Assembly: GCA_023391395.1 (NCBI GenBank)
Contig: JAEWBA010000364.1
Span: 1-10,701, forward strand
Origin: Pseudomonadota bacterium
GTDB lineage: Bacteria > Pseudomonadota > Gammaproteobacteria > Burkholderiales > Burkholderiaceae_D
Direction of reading: 5' to 3'
DNA: 10,701 nucleotides
In this document: positions 6,465 to 10,701 of the stretch, in pieces
Layout: each line of letters begins with the position of its first letter
How positions within the stretch are numbered: the stretch's first letter is position 1
Program-made: the position numbers and the translations under genes
The notes under the pieces: generated by a model
The model's database searches: none
Told to the model about the DNA's origin: nothing
Seen by the model: the letters and a program-made list of their open reading frames with translations, nothing else

Positions 6465-8096
6465 ATGAACGAGCTTGGCACCGCCGAAATCGCGCAAAGG
6501 CTGGAGCGCCTGACCGAGCTCAGCGTCGAGCTCAGCGCCAACCGCGATACCGGCCTGCTGCTGGAGCGCATCCTGCGCGCCGCCAAAAGCATGACCCATG
6601 CCGACGGCGGCACGCTGTACCGGACCACTCCCGACCGCAAGAGCCTGCGCTTCCACATTTCGCTGAACGACACGCTCGGCATGTACCAGGGCGGCGTCAA
6701 GGGCCAAGCCATCGAGATGCCGGACATTCCGCTCTTTACCGAAAACGGCGACAAGAATCTGACTGCGGTGGCTGCCTATGCCGCCAATACCGGCATGTCG
6801 GTCAACATCAGTGATGTCTACAACATCGAGCTATTCAACTTCGCCGGCGTACGCAAGTTCGACGAACAATACGACTACCATTCCGAGTCCTTCCTGACGG
6901 TGCCTATGCGCGATCATGCCGGCGAGGTGATCGGCGTGCTCCAGCTCATCAATGCGAAGGACCCGAGGACCGGGAAGACCCGGGCGTTCTCGAACACCGA
7001 CCAGCGTTTCATCGAAGCTCTGGCCTCGCAGGCGGCGATTGCGATTACCAACCAGGAATTGATCGCGCTGCTGGAAAATTTGTTCGAGTCCTTCGTCAAG
7101 CTGATCAACATCGGTCTCGACGAGAAGTCGCCGCATACCGGCCGCCATTGCGAGAATGTGCCGGAACTCACCATGATGCTGGCCGAGGCCGTGCACGCCA
7201 CCTCCACCGGCCCGTTTGCCGGCTTCCGCCTGAGTGAAAACGAGCGCAAGCAATTGTGGCTGGCAGGCCTTTTGCATGACTGCGGCAAGATCACGACGCC
7301 GGTGCACGTGGTGGAGAAAGCCACCAAGCTGGAAACCATCGTGGACCGCATCCACATGGTCGACACCCGCTTTGAAGTCCTCAAGCGCGATGCCGAGATT
7401 CGCGCGCTCAGGAAAAAATGTCTGCGTGCGGCGCTCAACCCCCTGGATGAGGCCGAGATCGACAGCGCCTTGCGCAGGGAGCTGGAACAACTGGGCGCCG
7501 ATCGGGATTTCCTGCGCCGGGCCAATATCGGCAGCGAGGGCATGAGCGAGCAGGATCAGCAGTGTGTGCGCGAGATTGCCCGTCACCGCTGGGTCGGCCC
7601 CGATGGCACGGAACGTGACCTGCTGGACGCGAACGAGATCGAGAACCTGACCATTCGCGCGGGCACACTCACCCATGCGGAACGGGAAATCATCAACAAC
7701 CATATTTGCGTCACCGTTCGCATGCTGGAGTCGCTGCCCTGGCCGCGGCACCTCCAGAATGTACCCGAGTATGCCGGCGGCCACCACGAGCGCATGGACG
7801 GCAAAGGCTATCCGCGCGGCCTGACCGGGGACCAGATGTCGGTGCCGGCGCGCATCATGGCGATTGCCGACATCTTTGAAGCATTGACGGCGCGCGATCG
7901 GCCTTACAAGAAGGGCAAGACGCTCAGCGAGTCGCTGGAAATTCTCGGCGGCTTCTGTCTGCGCCAGCATATCGACCCGGATCTGTTCGACGTTTTCATC
8001 CGCGAGAAGGTATATCTCGAGTACGCCAGGCGCTTCATGGATCCCTCACAGATCGACGAAGTCGATGAGAGTCGGATCCCGGGGTACCGGCCTTGA
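6465..8096 (+). CDS. GAF and HD-GYP domain protein, probable cyclic-di-GMP phosphodiesterase
   Basis: The product has 543 residues and no membrane segment. A short N-terminal helix leads into a GAF domain (about 15-190). The HD-GYP domain follows (about 205-525), with H228 in HTGRHCEN, H271-D272 in LLHDCGK, H413 in INNH, H440-H441-E442, D445 and the GYP signature at 448-450. The block ARIMAIADIFEALTARDRPYKKG closes the conserved core. HD-GYP enzymes hydrolyse c-di-GMP to pGpG or GMP through a two- or three-metal site; all key residues are present, so activity is expected. About 110 residues (roughly 291-400), charged and probably helical, are inserted between the HD motif and the TH-AERE/INNH segment, a span that is usually short. 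The GAF domain carries partial NKFDE-like residues (N163, F175, D179). The gene sits between the cyclic-nucleotide phosphodiesterase and the cyclase, probably in one operon. Confidence 0.92.
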   Translation: MNELGTAEIAQRLERLTELSVELSANRDTGLLLERILRAAKSMTHADGGTLYRTTPDRKSLRFHISLNDTLGMYQGGVKGQAIEMPDIPLFTENGDKNLTAVAAYAANTGMSVNISDVYNIELFNFAGVRKFDEQYDYHSESFLTVPMRDHAGEVIGVLQLINAKDPRTGKTRAFSNTDQRFIEALASQAAIAITNQELIALLENLFESFVKLINIGLDEKSPHTGRHCENVPELTMMLAEAVHATSTGPFAGFRLSENERKQLWLAGLLHDCGKITTPVHVVEKATKLETIVDRIHMVDTRFEVLKRDAEIRALRKKCLRAALNPLDEAEIDSALRRELEQLGADRDFLRRANIGSEGMSEQDQQCVREIARHRWVGPDGTERDLLDANEIENLTIRAGTLTHAEREIINNHICVTVRMLESLPWPRHLQNVPEYAGGHHERMDGKGYPRGLTGDQMSVPARIMAIADIFEALTARDRPYKKGKTLSESLEILGGFCLRQHIDPDLFDVFIREKVYLEYARRFMDPSQIDEVDESRIPGYRP

Positions 8097-8186
8097 GCGG
8101 GAATGGGTATCGCATGACGGGAAGAGGGAAGAATTTTGTACCGCGTCTTCGCAGGTCGGACGCAGTCTGCTCAGCGGCGCCTCTCG

Positions 8187-8209
8187 AAGGCGGCGTCTTT
8201 CGCCTCCTT
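8187..8209 (+). other. Hairpin in the leader before the cyclase gene
   Basis: AAGGCGGCG, loop TCTTT, then CGCCTCCTT: a 9-bp stem with one mismatch, ending 16 bases before the cyclase Shine-Dalgarno sequence. No T-tract follows, so it is not an intrinsic terminator. It is the main structure I see in the 139-base gap 8097-8235. It could affect mRNA processing or translation of the cyclase. Confidence 0.4.
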
Positions 8210-8225
8210 GCCGAACGGTTTCCGC

Positions 8226-8235
8226 GGAGGTGATC
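8226..8235 (+). promoter_or_regulatory. Near-perfect Shine-Dalgarno sequence of the cyclase gene
   Basis: GGAGGTGATC is complementary to ten consecutive bases at the 3' end of 16S rRNA. It immediately precedes TTG at 8236; the GGAGG core ends 5 bases before it. It therefore decides a TTG start. The in-frame GTG at 8230 lies within the site itself and is less likely. Confidence 0.65.
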
Positions 8236-10488
8236 TTGCGGCGCCTCTTGTCCAAGTACTGGCTGCGCTGGACCTTCGGCTTCCTGATCCTGCTGGCTGC
8301 ATGTGCGCAGACTCTGAGGGTGTTTCCGACCACCCTGGTCGATCGCATCGACCTGTTCATGTACGACAGGCGCATGCGCATGCAGCCGGCTGTGCCCGAC
8401 CCGCGCATCGTCATTGTCGACATCGACGAAAAAAGCGTGGCCGAGGTCGGGCGTTGGCCATGGAGCCGCGACGTGTTCGCCGCCTTCGTCGACAAGCTAA
8501 GCGATCATTACCAGGCGCGGGCGGTCGGCTTCGACGTGCTGTTCACCGAGCCGGACACCAGTTCCGGCTATGGCACGCTGGAAGCGCTGGCGCGCGGCGA
8601 ATTGAAGGATGTGGACGGCTTCCGCGAACGCCTCGCAGTTTTGAAGCCGCGCATGGATTACGATGGCCAGCTGGCTAAAGCTCTGGAGGGCAGGCCGGTC
8701 GTATTGTCCTTCTTCCTTTCGAACCGTGCTTCCAAGGGCTTGTTGCCCGCGCCGGGCTTCACCAAGAATGAGCTGAACGGATTCGAGCTGGAAGCGCTGC
8801 CCTTCCGTGGCTATGAAGGCGCCTTGCCGGCCCTGCAGCGCGCGGCGCGCGGCGGCGGCTACATGAATACGGAACTCGACCCGGACGGTTTGCTGCGCTC
8901 CATCCCGCTGATGGCTCAAGTAGGCGACGCCTATTACGAATCGCTGGCGCTGGCGACTGCTCGTGTGGCGCTCGGGGCCAGTGCAGTACGGCCGGATTTC
9001 GTCAGCGATATGGTCCGCTCGGAAGAAATGCAGCGCGCCTACGGCATTCTCGAAGCGCTGTGGCTGAACACCGCTCCGCATGAAACACGTATCCCGGTCG
9101 AGCGCGAGATCAAGGCGCTGATCCAGTTCCGCGGCCCCGGAGGACCGGAGGGCGGCACCTTCCGCTACGTCTCGGCCTCCGATGTCCTCAAAGGACGGAT
9201 TTCGCAGGAAGACCTCAGGGATCGCATCATCCTGGTCGGCACCACGGCGGCCGGATTGAAAGACTTGCGGGCGACGCCGGTGAACCCCGAATACCCCGGC
9301 GTGGAAGCGCATGCCAACATGATCGCCTCCATCCTCGACCAGGATTTCAAGCACCGGCCGGATTACGCCGTCGCCATCGACCTGCTGCAAGTCGCAGCAA
9401 TCGGCATCGTGCTGATGCTCGCGCTGCCGGCTCTCAGTCCCCTTTACTCCATCTTGCTTGCGCTACTGGCGGCAGTGGCGGTCGGCGCCTTCAATACCTG
9501 GATGTACCAGGTGCATGACATGGTGCTGCCGGTCGCCACCGCGCTGCTGATGATCCTCGGCCTCTTCATCCTCAATATCGCCTGGGGTTATCTGTTCGAG
9601 CACCGCAAGGGGCGGGCCATGGTCAACCTGTTCGGCGAGTACGTGGCGCCGGAACTGGTGGCAGAAATGGCCGCCGATCCCCGGCGCTACAGCATGGAAG
9701 GCGAAAGCCGGGTACTGACCGTGCTGTTTTGCGACGTGCGCGGCTTCACCACGATTTCGGAGGGGCTCGATCCGAATGTCTTGCGCGAGTACATCAATAT
9801 CTATCTCACCGCCATGTCGGAAGACATCCGCGGCAATCGCGGCACCCTGGACAAGTACATCGGCGACGCCGTCATGGCCTTCTGGGGCGCGCCGCTGGCG
9901 CTGCCCGACCACGCCTCGCGCGCGGTGGCGACGGCCTTGAAGATGCAGGCGACCGCGGCCCGGCTGAATGCCGAATTCCTGGCGCGCGGCTGGCCGGCGC
10001 TGAAGATCGGCATCGGCCTGAATACCGGCGAGATGCGCGTGGGCGACATGGGTTCCAGGATCCGCCGCGCCTATACGGTGATGGGTGACGCGGTCAATCT
10101 GGGTTCACGCCTGGAAGGCATCACCAAGGTCTATGGCGTCGGCATCACGGTCGGCGAAGGCACCCGCCTGGCGGCACCGGAATTCGCGTATCGCGAGCTG
10201 GACCGGGTGCGGGTCAAGGGCAAGAACGAACCGGTGCCGATTTACGAGCCGCTCGGTCTTGCCGCGGAACTGGACGCATCCACGGCTGCCGCGCTGGAAA
10301 AATGGCATCAGGCGCTGGAGCTGGTGCGCAGCCAGCAATGGGATGGCGCTGAAAGCCTGCTGCGAAAATTGCACAGGGCGCATCCGGACGAGGGCTTGTA
10401 CGCGCTTTATCTGGACCGCATTGCGCATTACCGCGCGCATCCGCCGGGCGCCGATTGGGATGGCGTCACCAGCTTCGAGAGCAAATAG
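8236..10488 (+). CDS. CHASE2-domain class III adenylate cyclase
   Basis: The product has 750 residues from the TTG start. An N-terminal membrane helix (about 12-25) leads into a periplasmic CHASE2 sensor domain (about 30-370, with DPRIVIVDIDEKS and RIILVGTTAAGLKDLRATP). Three more helices follow (about 378-397, 400-420, 427-450), then a cytoplasmic cyclase domain (about 490-665). Metal-binding Asp500 (FCDVRGFT) and Asp544 (YIGDAVMAFWG) are 44 apart, as in known class III cyclases. Lys540 and Thr614 fit the adenine-selecting pair of class IIIb enzymes. Asn621 and Arg625 (VNLGSR) are the transition-state residues. All catalytic residues are present, so it should make cAMP from ATP. An 80-residue tail after the cyclase is charged and helical. 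The frame stays open upstream to 8065, but that stretch looks non-coding and would overlap the HD-GYP gene. The sensed signal is unknown. Confidence 0.93.
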   Translation: MRRLLSKYWLRWTFGFLILLAACAQTLRVFPTTLVDRIDLFMYDRRMRMQPAVPDPRIVIVDIDEKSVAEVGRWPWSRDVFAAFVDKLSDHYQARAVGFDVLFTEPDTSSGYGTLEALARGELKDVDGFRERLAVLKPRMDYDGQLAKALEGRPVVLSFFLSNRASKGLLPAPGFTKNELNGFELEALPFRGYEGALPALQRAARGGGYMNTELDPDGLLRSIPLMAQVGDAYYESLALATARVALGASAVRPDFVSDMVRSEEMQRAYGILEALWLNTAPHETRIPVEREIKALIQFRGPGGPEGGTFRYVSASDVLKGRISQEDLRDRIILVGTTAAGLKDLRATPVNPEYPGVEAHANMIASILDQDFKHRPDYAVAIDLLQVAAIGIVLMLALPALSPLYSILLALLAAVAVGAFNTWMYQVHDMVLPVATALLMILGLFILNIAWGYLFEHRKGRAMVNLFGEYVAPELVAEMAADPRRYSMEGESRVLTVLFCDVRGFTTISEGLDPNVLREYINIYLTAMSEDIRGNRGTLDKYIGDAVMAFWGAPLALPDHASRAVATALKMQATAARLNAEFLARGWPALKIGIGLNTGEMRVGDMGSRIRRAYTVMGDAVNLGSRLEGITKVYGVGITVGEGTRLAAPEFAYRELDRVRVKGKNEPVPIYEPLGLAAELDASTAAALEKWHQALELVRSQQWDGAESLLRKLHRAHPDEGLYALYLDRIAHYRAHPPGADWDGVTSFESK

Positions 10489-10491
10489 GCG

Positions 10492-10701
10492 CTAGCCGTG
10501 CTGCGGCAGCAGCACCGCCGCGCCATCGAAGGCGCCGTCACGCAGAGCGGCCAGCGCCAGGTTCGCGTCTTCCAGCCGGAATGGCACCGGCCGCGTCTGC
10601 ACCTCGAACTCTTCCACCAGCGAAAAAAAGGCCTCGCCGTCGGCGCGCGTCAGGTTGGCCACCGAGCGCACGCAGCGTTCGCCCCACAGGATGTGGTAGG
10701 G
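10492..10701 (-). CDS. Zinc-type alcohol dehydrogenase, C-terminal end only
   Basis: This is the last 69 codons plus a TAG stop; the rest lies beyond the window. The segment YHILWGERCVRSVANLTRAD, followed by a Pro-Phe-x-Leu-Glu-Asp-Ala-Asn-x-Ala-Leu block and a closing GAAVLLP, matches the C-terminus of medium-chain zinc-dependent alcohol dehydrogenases, where the Rossmann-side end carries this pattern. The catalytic zinc site and nucleotide-binding motif would be upstream and cannot be checked. It converges on the cyclase gene with only 3 bases between the stops, is on the other strand, and is probably not part of the signalling cluster. Confidence 0.8.
   Translation of the reverse strand, partial: PYHILWGERCVRSVANLTRADGEAFFSLVEEFEVQTRPVPFRLEDANLALAALRDGAFDGAAVLLPQHG

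Noticed and set aside
6831..7970. Long minus-strand open frame (379 codons) across the HD-GYP gene
   Set aside because: It is antisense to a gene with full HD-GYP motifs, has no recognisable domain, and its openness follows from GC-rich codon bias.
8065..8235. N-terminal extension of the cyclase to the in-frame start at 8065
   Set aside because: It would overlap the HD-GYP end, its sequence is unlike a protein N-terminus, and the strong Shine-Dalgarno at 8226-8235 marks a later start.
8497..9390. Minus-strand open frame (297 codons) within the cyclase gene
   Set aside because: It lies opposite the CHASE2 coding region. Its translation has no family features.

Overview
The window is about 60% GC by eye and gene-dense. 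The gene families (filamentous-haemagglutinin-like exoprotein followed by a FecR-domain protein, GAF-type GspE ATPase, class II cyclic-nucleotide phosphodiesterase, CHASE2 cyclase) together suggest a betaproteobacterium, probably Burkholderiales and perhaps Oxalobacteraceae. That placement is from family resemblance and composition only. I see no rRNA, tRNA, CRISPR array, transposase or phage gene.

Layout. (1) 2-2822, plus strand: the 3' end of a large secreted repeat exoprotein gene. Its last 44 bases overlap the start of a gene for an exported FecR-domain protein. (2) 2823-2989: a short convergent gap holding an 89-bp imperfect inverted repeat. (3) 2990-5353, minus strand: a GspE/PilB-type secretion or pilus ATPase with an N-terminal GAF domain and no secretion or pilus genes beside it. 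(4) 5354-5532: a divergent promoter region. (5) 5533-10488, plus strand: a signalling cluster, probably one operon. It holds a 27-codon leader ORF, a metallo-beta-lactamase-fold cyclic-nucleotide phosphodiesterase, a GAF/HD-GYP protein (probable c-di-GMP phosphodiesterase) and a CHASE2 class III adenylate cyclase. (6) 10492-10701, minus strand: the C-terminus of a zinc-type alcohol dehydrogenase, which looks unrelated.

How they may work together. The plus-strand cluster can plausibly make cAMP at the membrane (CHASE2 cyclase), destroy it in the cytoplasm (phosphodiesterase) and lower c-di-GMP (HD-GYP). Divergent to it is a motor ATPase whose GAF domain resembles the GAFs of cyclic-nucleotide phosphodiesterases and cyclases. 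Beyond that lie a surface exoprotein and a periplasmic FecR protein. A locus coupling cyclic nucleotides to secretion, pili or adhesion is a reasonable hypothesis. Each protein family is known; the possible novelty is the combination, the GAF-gated motor and the translationally coupled leader. Nothing here proves that the genes act together.
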